From: Vespula vulgaris
Lineage: Eukaryota; Arthropoda; Insecta; Hymenoptera; Vespidae
Reading direction: 5' to 3'
NCBI RefSeq assembly: GCF_905475345.1
Contig: NC_066593.1
Location: 435,001 to 499,000, forward strand
Length of the DNA stretch: 64,000 nt
The notes under the pieces are model-generated. The model was not told where the DNA came from. It searched no databases and saw only the letters and a program-made list of their open reading frames with translations. A program made the position numbers and the translations under genes. The number at the start of each line of letters is the position of its first letter. The stretch's first letter is position 1. This document shows positions 1 through 10,569 of this stretch, piece by piece.

Positions 1-326
1 AGTGCGTACAAACGGACTTTGAACCTTGTTCAATTTCTATCAACACAAAAGAAGGTACTTCAATAATGACTTCTTCGGATCAACCATCGTCGGCACGGGA
101 ACATACAGTTGTAAAACATCAGGAGATTAATCAAGAAAAGAATCCTTTGTCACGCGAAAAGATGCTGAAATTATTGGAGCAAGTGCAGATCAGTATGCCA
201 TTGAAAGGAGGAAGAATCGGACAATCGGATGATTCTCCTGTAGTCGAAGCCATGCAAGACTTTAGCCAAAGACACAGGCAAGTGGTCAACCTCGAAAAGC
301 TGCTCTTTGGTGATTCTAACTGCTGA
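1..326 (+). CDS. 3' terminal exon of an unrecognised gene (partial)
   Basis: The reading frame is open from the first bases of the window, through an internal Met at 66, to a TGA at 324-326, so this is the C-terminal part of a gene that starts outside the window. The roughly 108 visible residues are polar (Ser, Gln, Glu, Lys) and include a probable helix around 160-200 (EKMLKLLEQVQ). I see no known domain. An AATAAA at 464-469 would end the transcript. The gene lies directly upstream of the RPGRIP1L homologue on the same strand. It could be an alternative 3' end of that gene, but I found no donor here that joins it in phase to the exon at 973. Confidence 0.55.
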   Translation, partial: CVQTDFEPCSISINTKEGTSIMTSSDQPSSAREHTVVKHQEINQEKNPLSREKMLKLLEQVQISMPLKGGRIGQSDDSPVVEAMQDFSQRHRQVVNLEKLLFGDSNC

Positions 327-972
327 CAAAAAATTGCCACGCTGTCGACGAATACCTTTATAAATGGTCAAGAGTGGAAAGATAGATATATTAGTAGATA
401 GCCATTTTTGACTGACTCTAGACTCTTAGATCAATCAGTTAGGCTCCTTACGAACTATTTTAATGAATAAAAGGCTTGATTATATTAACGTAAACGGAAT
501 ATATCAGGGCCTATCAAGTCGCGGTGCCTTGTTGTTCTAATCGAGGTAAAATAATACGACACAGACACACACACACACACACACACACACAATTGATTCT
601 CCAGTCGGTTAGTGCCTTCATTGTCTTTTACATATATTCTAACAACAATTTTGGCGCTTCCATTTAGGTAGATAGGAAGAATATAGAGAGAGACTGTCAG
701 AATCTTAGAAAAATGTTTGTCTTGCGTTATATTTATTATATTTCAAATTATTGAATTTTGTATAATAGATATTGGAATGCAAATTTGTCGCTTTTTAATA
801 TAATTACGGTTTCATCGTGGTACTTTCTTATAAATAAAATATCTCGATCACGATCCTGTATTTCCTATGCCTTAAATATATCATGAATATAATTGCGACG
901 TTCATCGGCAATTACCAAAACGATTACAAAGCAACATTTGTTGTTGTAAATTATCACCAGATTATATTACAG
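327..972. other. Gene-free stretch with CA microsatellite and poly(A) signals
   Basis: No coding region is visible. It holds the 3' UTR of the preceding gene with AATAAA at 464-469, a (CA)n microsatellite at about 559-590, AT-rich DNA with a second AATAAA near 833, and an acceptor-like AG at 971-972 in front of the next coding exon. Confidence 0.6.
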
Positions 973-2268
973 AGATGCAGATGTGGCAGATCATGCGCAA
1001 ACGAGAGATTTAAAAAATTTATTCGCAACACTCGTCGATGTTCTTCGTAAAGAATACTCCCCGCCAAAGAATTTAATCCCCATGGAAGAACAAACTGCTT
1101 ATCGAAATCCGCCATTACGCTATGAAAAGCAACTCGTAAAAGATATGCAAACGGATATTAACAACAATGATGAGATCAATCGGCAGATTAATATAGGAAT
1201 ACAATCAAGCACACGTCTGATCAACAAAAATTCACAATACGAAGATAGCTATGATCAATTTTCACAAAATACGAAAAGTTGTAACACGAGAGAATCTTGT
1301 TCCGTTAATCAAGATAAATTGCAAAATAGTAGTAATCAAAATCAGATGATGAGATCCACAGAAACCGAATTCCAAAATCCGAGAAGTTGTAGCATGAAAA
1401 GATCTTGTTTAGTTAATCAAGACAAATTATATAGTAGTCAAAATCAGGTGACAAAATTCACAGAAACCGGCGAATGTAGTTGCACCGATTCGAAAAAATG
1501 TCACGCAGAATCAGATTGTGGTTATTTTTGTTGCACCAATTATAAGAAGCAATTTTATGAGAAATATAGTGGCGATGTAAAAAATCAGGATTTAAAAAAT
1601 TTGCCTTCGTCGCTGATAAATAGAAATGATGATCAATTTGCGAAAAAAGCCGCCGACGCAGCTCATGCGAAATGGTAAATTTATTTATTTTAGCTCGATA
1701 AGATATTAATTAATCGACAATGTACATGCTAACTTTTTAGTTATGACGCTATGAATCCTTTCGAATCCTGGAAAATGAATCTGTTGGAGCAAAAAAGCAA
1801 AGCTTTCGATAACAATCAGAACTTACAGAATTATACGGAACATTTGGAAAGATGTAAAGAGCTTTTAGACAAATGTTATTTGAAGAATACGAACAAAATT
1901 CCTGTAAGAAAAAAATGTGACGATAAGATGATCGAAATGATTTATTTATCATTAATCCGTTTAAAAGGTGAATAACATGAGTCATTTACGAGGCATGGGA
2001 GCAATGAAGTCACCGCATACATGTCGAATGGAGGATCAGATAAAGCCGTTAGCGGAAAACGACGAAGAGTCACGCTGCAGTCTTAAGTGTCCAAACGAAT
2101 GTATAGATCTACCACCATATTCGACGAATTCAACGCCTTTATTGATTACAAATGGTCAAGGTCTTGTGGAAATTCATGTTCTCTCCCTGCAGCTTGCTAC
2201 ATCTGTTAGTAAAAAATTAGGAAAGTGTTGGAAACATCTCGATTATAGTTTTTTATCTTTATATATAC

Positions 2269-2318
<50 letters not shown>

Positions 2319-5020
2319 TTACAGGCAGCGACAGTTCTTTTTCAAGAAGAGAATCTTTCCAACGTGTCCTTATTCATCAGTTGGAACATTTGGGGCCAAG
2401 AGACAGTTTGTACGCCAACATTGAAATACCCAAAGTTAAACTTCAATTCGTCCTTCGTTTATCATATACCGGATCTATCCACGTTCTTCAATTATGCTCT
2501 GTCAGAATATGTCATCTTTCAGGCGAACGTCGTTGAACAGAATACAACGACTTACGCTGTCGCTAAAGCAAAATTATGTATCAAGGATATACTTGATTAT
2601 CCTCAAAATAAGTTACATTATATCGCGCCTATGAACAGCGTTATATCTTGTACACTTGGTATGAATTTCGGACAATTATCCTTATGGGTGAGATTGAGTT
2701 GCGATGTCGAGCAAGTCGATTTATTCAAAAGGCAGCGAGGTTTGCTTCCACGAATGGAACAGGATCAACAATCGATTCGAAAAACTACTTTTCGAGAGGA
2801 TACGACTCCATTGGAGGAATCAAATAAAGAATATGAAGATGCCGTTGATGACTCTGAAAGTAGGTTTCAAAAATTCGAATATAATTATGTATCAATTAAT
2901 TGAATTAATACGATCGGTATACGTATAGGTACACATGCAAATGTAATATCAGATATTAACGAAAAAAATAAACATGAAGAAATTAAAAGACCCTCCTATA
3001 GCTCCACCCATGATATATTGGTTACCCATAACGATGCCAACAATGAATCATCTGACAGCGATATAACGTTATTGTCCAAACAATCTGACGAAATGTAAAG
3101 ATTATTTTAAAATTGCTTCTATCGAATCAACGTTCAATAGTTTTTAATAAAATAAAATAATAAAACGTTTTGATATCCAGTGCAAGGTGGGCAACTCCGA
3201 CAAATAAAGAAGAACAGGATAATAATATCACTCAAGAAGAGAAAACGAATATGGACGAGTTTAATTCATTTATTTCCCATGTAAGATTTATATTTGCAAA
3301 ATATATCCTTGTGAAGAGTTATCGTCGAATATATTTATAAGAATTTTGAACGTGTTCAGAATCCGCACGATGATATAGAATTACATAGCACGGATCTTGA
3401 CATATTAGAAGTGTTTGGAGAAAACAATTGGAAACAATATAAGGGAAAGAGTACCTCCGCTTATTCCCAAATTTATAGTAATTAAAAATAGCTTGTATGT
3501 TTCTTATATACAGAGCTTCTCCTTGAAACTTTGCACTAGATTTAACTACTTGCAGAATCATGAAATGCTGCCGATGATGAGCATAACAAGAACAATCCTT
3601 CGAAAAAATATGTACGAAGTTACTTCGTTGATTATTCTTAACAGAGCAAACAAAAGCAAAAAAAAAAAGATAAATTATGTAGATACATACGCAACTCTGA
3701 ACATATTCATATATATTATACGTAATGAATTTTCATTAAAATTTAATTATTAATAAATATAGTTTTTTGTTAAAAAGGAAACGTAGAATAATTTCATTGA
3801 ATAATCAAATTGCAGCCATTGGAAAAGGATACAATTATAATCCAGATCGTTAAAATAAATCTATTTGAAAATAGTTCAGTCATGCTCGACGATGATGTTC
3901 ATTTGCTTTATGTGGAGTATTCTTTTCTTGGTTATCGTGGTGCTGATATGGAAACGGAATCAATACCAAAACCAAAGACATACACAGAACCATTGATTTA
4001 TAATTTCAGAAAAGGTAATGCCATAGAACCGACGAGTGTATATATAAAGAAACGAAATAATATTTCATATGTCTTACAGTATTTTCGATAGACGAGGAAT
4101 ATCATTCCATTGAGAGAAACACGTTGCGAGCAATGTTACATCAGTCTATCAATCCAAACATCAAATTTATTTTAGTGAGCGAACCACTTCCTGCAGAAAC
4201 AGATATTAAGGATTGTGTAGAAATCGGGTAAAATGATAAAAACAATAGGAAGATCATAAATAATTTCAATTAATTACAATATTATGTCTCAACTTAGGTA
4301 CGCATACTTTAACATAAGAGAATATGCTCTGGATGACAATGATCAAAGCATAACAGTACCAATTATAAACCAAATGCAAACTGAACAAATAGGTTTATTA
4401 ACGGTAAATTCATTAATATTGCATTATAAACAAATATTTGTATATAATTTGTATATTTGAATATTTTTAGTATAGTTTTATATATATATATATAAGTAGT
4501 AATGAGCGCGTAAAGCTCTTCTCGACAGTTACCCCCACCATTACGCTTCGACTTAACGGTGGTATCTCGACGCTTGGTAACACTACTGCGCAGTCTTTCA
4601 CAACCCAGGGATGAGTGTTCATCGCACGTAGAATTCATACGCTTCGTCTAAGCGTTATTTTCTTATTTATTGTCACGTTTAATTAGGTCTTTTAATTAGA
4701 TCATTATTTGGAAAATTAATTGGACGATCCGATGATAAGCTGCAACTACTAATCAGTTTACAATTATTGCGAACATATTTGTATCCTATATGAAGTATTT
4801 TTTACAGATATGCGTGCTAAGTCTCAATGTCATACGTTAATATTTGGGCGATACATTATTTCAAATTATATAAATTAATTTGACGATCCAGTAATAAGCT
4901 ATGACTATTAATAAGTTTATAATTATTTCAAACATATTTATATCTTGTATACAATATTTTTTACAGATATACGTGCAGGGTCTCGATGCCATACGCGAAT
5001 GTCTCAGCAGTAATATGTGA
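973..5020 (+). CDS. RPGRIP1L: RPGRIP1L-like ciliary transition-zone protein with C2 domains
   Basis: RPGRIP1/RPGRIP1L proteins scaffold the ciliary transition zone at the base of sensory cilia. Exons read by splice phase: 973-1674, 1741-1967, 2053-2204, 2325-2859, 2929-3094, 3181-3280, from 3360 to about 3477, 3816-4014, 4080-4227, 4298-4403 and 4967-5020. Exons 2053-2204 and 2325-2859 give a C2 domain (GQGLVEIHVLSL, later FGQLSLWVRL) matching the RPGRIP1 C2 that ends in a YWIRLR-type strand. Exons from 3816 give the C-terminal C2-like domain (EKDTIIIQIVKINLF, LLYVEYSFLG, CVEIGYAY) ending IYVQGLDAIRECLSSNM. The N-terminal part is Asn/Ser/Cys-rich and diverged. The start is unresolved: the first exon is open back to an acceptor-like AG at 971-972, and its first in-frame Met is at 1082. 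The join between about 3477 and 3816 is also unresolved; 3556-3618 may be an extra exon. Confidence 0.82.
2272..2316. repeat. (TA)n microsatellite inside an RPGRIP1L intron
   Basis: An alternating TA run lies between the donor at 2205 and the acceptor TTACAG ending at 2324. It happens to be open in the coding frame (as Tyr-Ile repeats), but good splice sites flank it and the C2 domain reads smoothly when it is removed. Confidence 0.85.
4500..4660 (-). other. GC-richer island in the last RPGRIP1L intron, possibly a retroelement 3' end
   Basis: About 140 bp of balanced base composition stands out in an AT-rich intron. On the minus strand it reads open for about 50 codons and runs straight into a (TA)n tail at about 4473-4495. 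That layout resembles the 3' end of a 5'-truncated non-LTR retrotransposon, but I recognise no element and see no clear target-site duplication. Confidence 0.25.
4702..5010 (+). repeat. Diverged tandem duplication of an intron end plus terminal exon
   Basis: Two copies of about 155 bp sit head to tail, at about 4702-4853 and 4854-5010. Each holds the same intron 3' end (TTTTTTACAG) and the start of the last RPGRIP1L exon. Copy 2 codes the conserved C-terminus from 4967. Copy 1 starts ICVLSLNVIR at 4808 and stops at TAA 4838-4840. Both acceptors look usable and both are in phase with the donor at 4404. Confidence 0.8.
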
Positions 5021-5070
5021 AAGCAAAAATGTTTGGAGAAAATATAGAAAATGATCCATATTCTTTTCCT

Positions 5071-5085
5071 AATAAACAATTTATT
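5071..5085. terminator. Poly(A) signals for both convergent genes in 15 bp
   Basis: AATAAA at 5071-5076 (+) lies 50 bp after the RPGRIP1L stop. TTTATT at 5080-5085, which is AATAAA on the minus strand, lies 66 bp after the avidin-domain gene stop. The two transcripts would therefore end close together and probably overlap. Confidence 0.65.
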
Positions 5086-5150
5086 ACAAATCTTTACAAT
5101 ATATTTTTTGATATAATAATATATACGAATAATCGTATTTTTATGAATAG

Positions 5151-5770
5151 TTAACTCTTTTCGTTTTCATTTTTTGGAAAAACGTTGTTTGAAGTTGTGT
5201 TAGTGTTATTTCCCATTATATTCTGAAGAATAACCTTCTTTTTTTCCTTTATCGCTGACAGAAGTTTAGTTCTTCGGAATATATCATTAAATATTCCAAT
5301 AGCCATTTGAAAATTTCGACAGTCTCTTGGCTCATGTGCAACCGACCAAACACCTTGGATCGTATCAATTCCTTGACATACTTTGCAAGAACCTATGGTC
5401 AACTAATCGTTAATAAATGAATATTAAGAAACCATTTATTAGAAAGAATTTTCTCTACGATTACTTGCCAACGAAAATTGCTAAAGTTTTAGTATGATTG
5501 TCATAAGCGAGCAAGGAAAACGGTGCGCCATGTCTGAATGGAGCATGGCCTGTTACGTTCCACGTTGTGTTCAGAAGTCCTTCATGCAAAGGTTGAGGTA
5601 TGAGATTTGCCAACGTGACTATTATACTTTTATTTAAAACTTTCATATCTAATCTCACTCCAGCCTTGTTCGTCACCCATGATCCCGTCAGTTTGCAGGG
5701 TAAACCTAGAAAGAACATTTTCAATTTGAACGTACTAAATTTTGTGAAATTACTTTTCAAACACTCACTG

Positions 5771-5805
<35 letters not shown>

Positions 5806-8085
5806 TCATTATTTTTATCTGTCGTATGATCCATCTTAATTTCTTCTAATTCATCGACAATTCTATTGAGTATCTGATCAGCAACTTCTTTCGTTTCGTT
5901 AACAGCAACAGCAATATTAACGTGGTGCCTATTTGCAACGTCCTCCTCTACGGAATTCCGATTTCTAATACCGTTTTTACGTTCTATAAATTCTTTTTTT
6001 GATTCCCCCTTTTTTTTTGCAATTAGCGACTGTTTATGAACGTTCGATTTATTCTTCATGTTCTTAACTCCCTTTTGAAGTCCACGTCTAGTCATTTGCT
6101 GGTTCAAGGTCATCGCATCCTTAGATTCATTTTTCTTATTCCACTTTTCCTCGCGATCGAGATAAACAGGAGTCAAAAATCTTTCTACAGGTTGAACATT
6201 CTTCTTAGGCAAAATATCAACAACAGGGTTGTACAAGTTGTTGTTTATATCCATTGTCGTATCCACACTATTTTGATTATATATTCCAGTTTGAATTTGG
6301 GAAGGATTCACGAGATATAAATGATTTCTTTGATCCTTGTTTTTGTATATTGGAATATAATGTAATTGTTGTTTTTCTGAAGGTAAAACAAAAGTTTTTT
6401 CGTATGGTTCCGAATAGATGTCTGTAGGATTCTTTATTTCAAGCGTATTTTCTTCATTGTTATTAATTTGAGGTGTAGGAATTTCTTCGGAATGTAATTG
6501 AAAGTGATCGTTCATTAGATCTTCTTGGGTATTATCGTTTAAGGGATAAAGATATTTTTCATCGCTTTTTTGCAGCGATGAACCATAATTATTTGGATAG
6601 TTTTGTTCTTGTTCTGGTTGCAATATTCCTAAATTAAATCCATAATTATTATACATGTTTTGCTCATCTGTATCTAATGGTAAAGTGTATTGATCTCCAC
6701 TTGATTTTAGAATTAGTGAATTGGTATCGAAGTTTTCTTGATCCATTTTTGGATCCTTTTCAGTTTGATATTCCTGAAAATTTTCATTGTACGTATAGAA
6801 ATTGTCATTCAAATTTCGATTAGATCTGATCTTTTGAAGTCTCCTGTTCGAGGATAATTGTTCCGGCTGAAAGTACATTGGATTGTCATTATATGGAGAA
6901 GATATGGTATAACTTTGACGAACGGATCTGGCACGAGGACGTTTCTCTATTTCCCCTTCGAATTCGTCGATATCGTTGTAATATTCGGCATATTCTGCTC
7001 CTTGATCGCCGGAATTTTTCTTCAATGGATCCTTCGTAGTCGTTCTCATCAATCGATCTATCATACTTCGCTTTTCGTTGTCTCGTTCGGTCTTATTATT
7101 TGTTTTCGTAATTGCATCTGTAATTGTAGTTATCGCGGTATTTAAAATTGATGTTTCAGTCAGATCGATGTAGTCCTCTACATCCATAATGACTGTTACA
7201 TTATCAATTGCGAATTTACCGTCATCAGATACTTCTTGGTGTAATGCCTTTTTAGTTTTATTTTTAGAATGAATATTAGATTTTTTTCCTTTAAATGATG
7301 TCCCTTTTACCAGAGTCTTTGTTCTTTTGGAGTCGTAATCTGCCTGAATAAATAAACTCTTAAGTTTTCAGAATATTGTATTATGAGATTTACGTAGAAG
7401 TATCGATAATGAACTTTGCACGATAATAAAGAGTGTAATGGAGTCTTACCTACCTTAGCGGATGCCTTCTTGGACCACCGAGGCTCTCGATGTTTCAGTC
7501 GTTTACGTCGACGTCTATGCCTCCTCCGTTTTTTTTTCTTTCTGCCTTTATGCTTCGAAGATTTCGGATGATTCGGTTTTAGATTAGATTTCCGTGCGAA
7601 GTTTTCTTCTACGGAAAGTAGCGAATAAGTATCCGCATTGTTCCGAGAAGAGTTGATATTCACGAGTTTATTTATGGTTTCTCGCATCTTGAAAGACTTA
7701 AGAGCGTCGTTAGCAAATTTCTGCGCCAATCTGCTCATATGACTCGGTTGCGAGTCGAAGACTATCTCATTGGGGTTCATAAGTTTATCCGCATAATCCT
7801 CTTCGTGTTGATTTTGATCTCGAGTCTCTCTGATCTTAGCTCTTTCCATTTTCAAATCCGTGTTCCCTTGCGAGTTCTCTCTTCTCGAATTTCGAACGAT
7901 CAGATTGGCTTCCCTCGATCGAACGTTTCTGCTATTTTTAAGATCGTCCCGGATGCAAGTCACGTTAACTAGTAGTGCGATCATCGTGACAAATCTGCGT
8001 TTTTTTGTTAACTGATATTATTTACAAACTTAACCACGAATAAATTAATTGACAGGTGCGATTACCTGAGCAAACTTGGCTGCAT
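5151..8085 (-). CDS. Secreted protein with a long low-complexity N-terminus and C-terminal avidin domain
   Basis: Exons on the minus strand are 8085-8066, 7994-7454, 7343-5804, 5705-5469 and 5392-5151, in frame throughout for about 859 residues. The start gives a signal peptide: MQPSLLR, then the hydrophobic FVTMIALLVNVTC, crossing the first intron. Next come an Arg/Lys-rich stretch (about 7500-7560) and a long Asn/Gln/Asp-rich region. The last two exons read as an avidin fold: CKLTGSWVTN (avidin has CxLTGxWxN), strand TLAIFVGSCKVC (avidin TGQC), then GVW and the IGIF strand. The two Cys match the Cys4-Cys83 disulfide of chicken avidin, and the Trp in GVW matches Trp97. Several other biotin contacts, such as Trp70, are not obviously kept. 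Two N-glycosylation sequons occur in NTTWNVTG. Biotin binding is an inference. Confidence 0.8.
5776..5803. repeat. (CA)n microsatellite starting at a splice donor
   Basis: On the minus strand the donor of the intron before the avidin domain (exon ends at 5804) opens straight into GTGTGTGT, so the GT dinucleotide itself belongs to the microsatellite. The intron is only 98 bp long (5706-5803). Confidence 0.85.
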
Positions 8086-8412
8086 TCCTCCGAGAGGTTG
8101 ACAAATCGTATCATCGGTTTCGTGGCCATTGATTCAAAACTGAAAAACGACGGCGTTTTGTCGTTTCCTATATCGTTTCCATATGACAGAACGTCACGAT
8201 CTATACGATAGAAGGTTAACGTTATGCTTTTATTTTCTAGCTTCTATCAAAAATGGTGTCTGATAGGAAACAAATTAGAATTTGTTAGCACGGACAAAGG
8301 CCATTTCGGCGAGTAAACATTCTTTCGAGGGAAAGTGTCCGAACGTCAGGAATCATAGGAGTAGAAGAAGAAGAAGAGAAAGAAGAAGAAGGGAAGAAGA
8401 AGAAGAAGAAAG

Positions 8413-8443
<31 letters not shown>

Positions 8444-9251
8444 GAGGATAGGACGCTTAATTTCGTCGCACAAACCGTACATGTGTACTTATATATACAG
8501 CTCGTTCGTAGAGTCTACCGACCGATCCACTATGTACGATCAAAGGCGACTTGGGCCAATGCCAAGTACACGCGTCGGCCTCAATTAGTCGAATATTACG
8601 TATAAATGTCATACACCGAGCTATCGTACTTACAATTAGCCGTACAGTCAACGGGTAGAGGTGAAAGAGATGCATTAAGCCACCCTCGCTAATGCGACTA
8701 CCACTGTTGTGTCTCAAGCTATATATTTACTAGTTCTAAGGAAAAGCGAGTTCGACGTTCTCGCGAACAAATGGATTATCATCCGTCATCTTAATTATTA
8801 TCTTCGCTTCGTTTACTTCATTAATTAATTTTTATGCAATTAACTTAATTGAATGTACAAACATTTCAACCAACGAAATTCCGGCTTAACCAAGCAATCT
8901 TGAAACTTATGGTAGACGGTGATAAACAAAGCGTCATTCACGTTCAGTCGATTTGACAGACGCATTCGAATGCATCGCGAAATTTGTTGATTCCTAAGAT
9001 GTTAGATCAATTTCTAACGTTGAAATATGTACTGCATAGATACATAGACACGCAGAAATTATTTTTGCAAGAGAGTCGATTTGATTTTGTATTATATACA
9101 TAGTCACTCGTAAAGTGATCCTAAATCGTAGATGAATAAGATTTAGGAATGTGTATATCTATACGGAGGAAGAGAAGTCGAAGGAAATGTTCTCCTTATA
9201 GATTATATATGTACGTATGTATGTATTAAAATTGAATCTGCACACAAATAG
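8086..9251. other. Upstream region of the avidin-domain gene, with (AAG)n repeat
   Basis: No convincing gene is seen. It contains the probable promoter of the minus-strand avidin-domain gene (just above 8085) and a degenerate (AAG)n run at about 8362-8442 that makes long Arg/Glu or Ser/Phe frames. The rest is AT-rich with no recognised site. Confidence 0.5.
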
Positions 9252-9336
9252 ATTCTCCGAGAAGACGATCCGTCGAAGTACCATTGGCGCCTGGTGAAAC
9301 TCGGCTACACGCTTGAAAAAGGAGAAGTCACGGATG
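9252..9336 (+). CDS. Candidate coding exon, possibly an alternative 5' exon of Unc-89
   Basis: An AG at 9250-9251 is followed by 28 open codons (ILREDDPSKYHWRL, then VKLGYTLEKGEVTD) and a GGATG|GTCAGT donor at 9337, ending in phase 1. The composition looks like real protein, unlike the surrounding DNA. The phase fits the candidate exon at 12068. No start codon or upstream exon was found, the acceptor has no strong pyrimidine tract, and I do not recognise the sequence. Confidence 0.3.
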
Positions 9337-9949
9337 GTCAGTACCGGAGAGAAATTATGGCTCGGGAGAAGGCATAGCGAAATACAACGTATGTATCGGT
9401 GCAGCGTCGAAGTGAAATCCCTGGAGACACGGGAGCATCGATTATTATTAGAACCAGCTAAGGTACAACCGAAGCGTCTTTACTGTTCGGTCAAATAACC
9501 ATAACGTTTCGTTCGATTATGCATCCCTCAGGAACGATCTCTGTAAAATTAATTACCTTCATCGAAAGATTATTTAAAGAGGTGTCATTGTTACAAATTG
9601 TTTTCACATTGACATCTTGTACGTTGCACAAAGTGAAACGTTCTCTTGTAAGTTTGTTACGAAAATGGTTATTCCTAGATACGCATTAATCAAATGGCTA
9701 ACGACCAAGCTGTTTCAAGTTACATTCGATATACTATATTAGATCGTAAATATAATATATTCGAGTTGGAAATTCGTTCGATCGTTGAAAAGAGGAAAAC
9801 GATGAGAATCGAGAGAATCCTTGGAAGACTTTGAGGGAGACGGTTTGAAGATAGAGAGAAAGAGAAAGAGAGAGTCGAAGAAGAGCCGATTCGACGACGA
9901 CAAAAGCTGCAATGTTGAAGAGGACGACGACGAAGCTGAGATAGAAGAA

Positions 9950-9985
9950 GACGAATAGGAAGAAGAAGAAGAAGAAGAAGAAGAA

Positions 9986-10034
<49 letters not shown>

Positions 10035-10035
10035 T
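9950..10035. repeat. (GAA)n microsatellite
   Basis: About 80 bp of near-perfect GAA repeat with a few interruptions, inside a longer purine-rich tract (9780-10040). It produces spurious poly-Leu and poly-Phe frames on the minus strand. Confidence 0.9.
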
Positions 10036-10159
10036 AGCAGAGAAGCGTGGAGGGCGTCACGACGCCTTGCCGCACTGGCATTGGTAGCAGTCTCGAGATA
10101 GCCGCCGGCTGGCTTCCTTACCACCTCGGTGAATTTATTCGGGGATTCCGAGCGCAAAG

Positions 10160-10449
10160 CGCCGAACGATAAATCCGATCGATCGTCCGTAGAGTGATCT
10201 TTTTCTCTTTCTCTTTCTCTCTCTCCCTTTCCTCTCTTTCTTTCTCTCCATACTCATCTATCACCATTTTTCTTACTTTCCTTGAGAAACGATTCTTCGA
10301 GTAACGAAACGCAAAAGAAATTTCTTAATCCTTCGAACGAAAGGAAGGAAAAAAGGAAGTTGATAAAATTTGAAAAAGAAAAGTGCATCAAAGTGAGTGC
10401 TTTAAAGGAAAAAAAAGAAAAAAAAAGAAAACAGATTATTATCATATAG
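10160..10449 (+). promoter_or_regulatory. Possible 5' UTR exon or promoter region of Unc-89
   Basis: Pyrimidine- and then purine-rich DNA ends at a donor-like ATAG|GTGAGTCG at 10450. No coding frame is convincing. Its position upstream of the candidate alternative 5' exons makes a 5' UTR exon possible. (CT)n repeats follow at 10516-10570. Confidence 0.25.
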
Positions 10450-10512
10450 GTGAGTCGAACTTTTGCTATCTTTTCTTTCTTCTTCGCTACTAAGACACGC
10501 TTTTCTTTGCTT

Positions 10513-10548
<36 letters not shown>

Positions 10549-10569
10549 CCCCTCTCTTCCTCTCTCTCT

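Noticed and set aside
2205..2324. Tyr-Ile repeat in the RPGRIP1L reading frame
   Set aside because: It is the TA microsatellite in an intron; splicing at 2204/2325 gives a continuous C2 domain.
8282..8605. Arg/Glu-rich 107-residue frame
   Set aside because: Produced by the AAG repeat; the start lies in non-coding DNA upstream of the avidin-domain gene.
9720..10157. Minus-strand poly-Leu and poly-Phe proteins
   Set aside because: Translation of the GAA repeat; no splice support and extreme low complexity.
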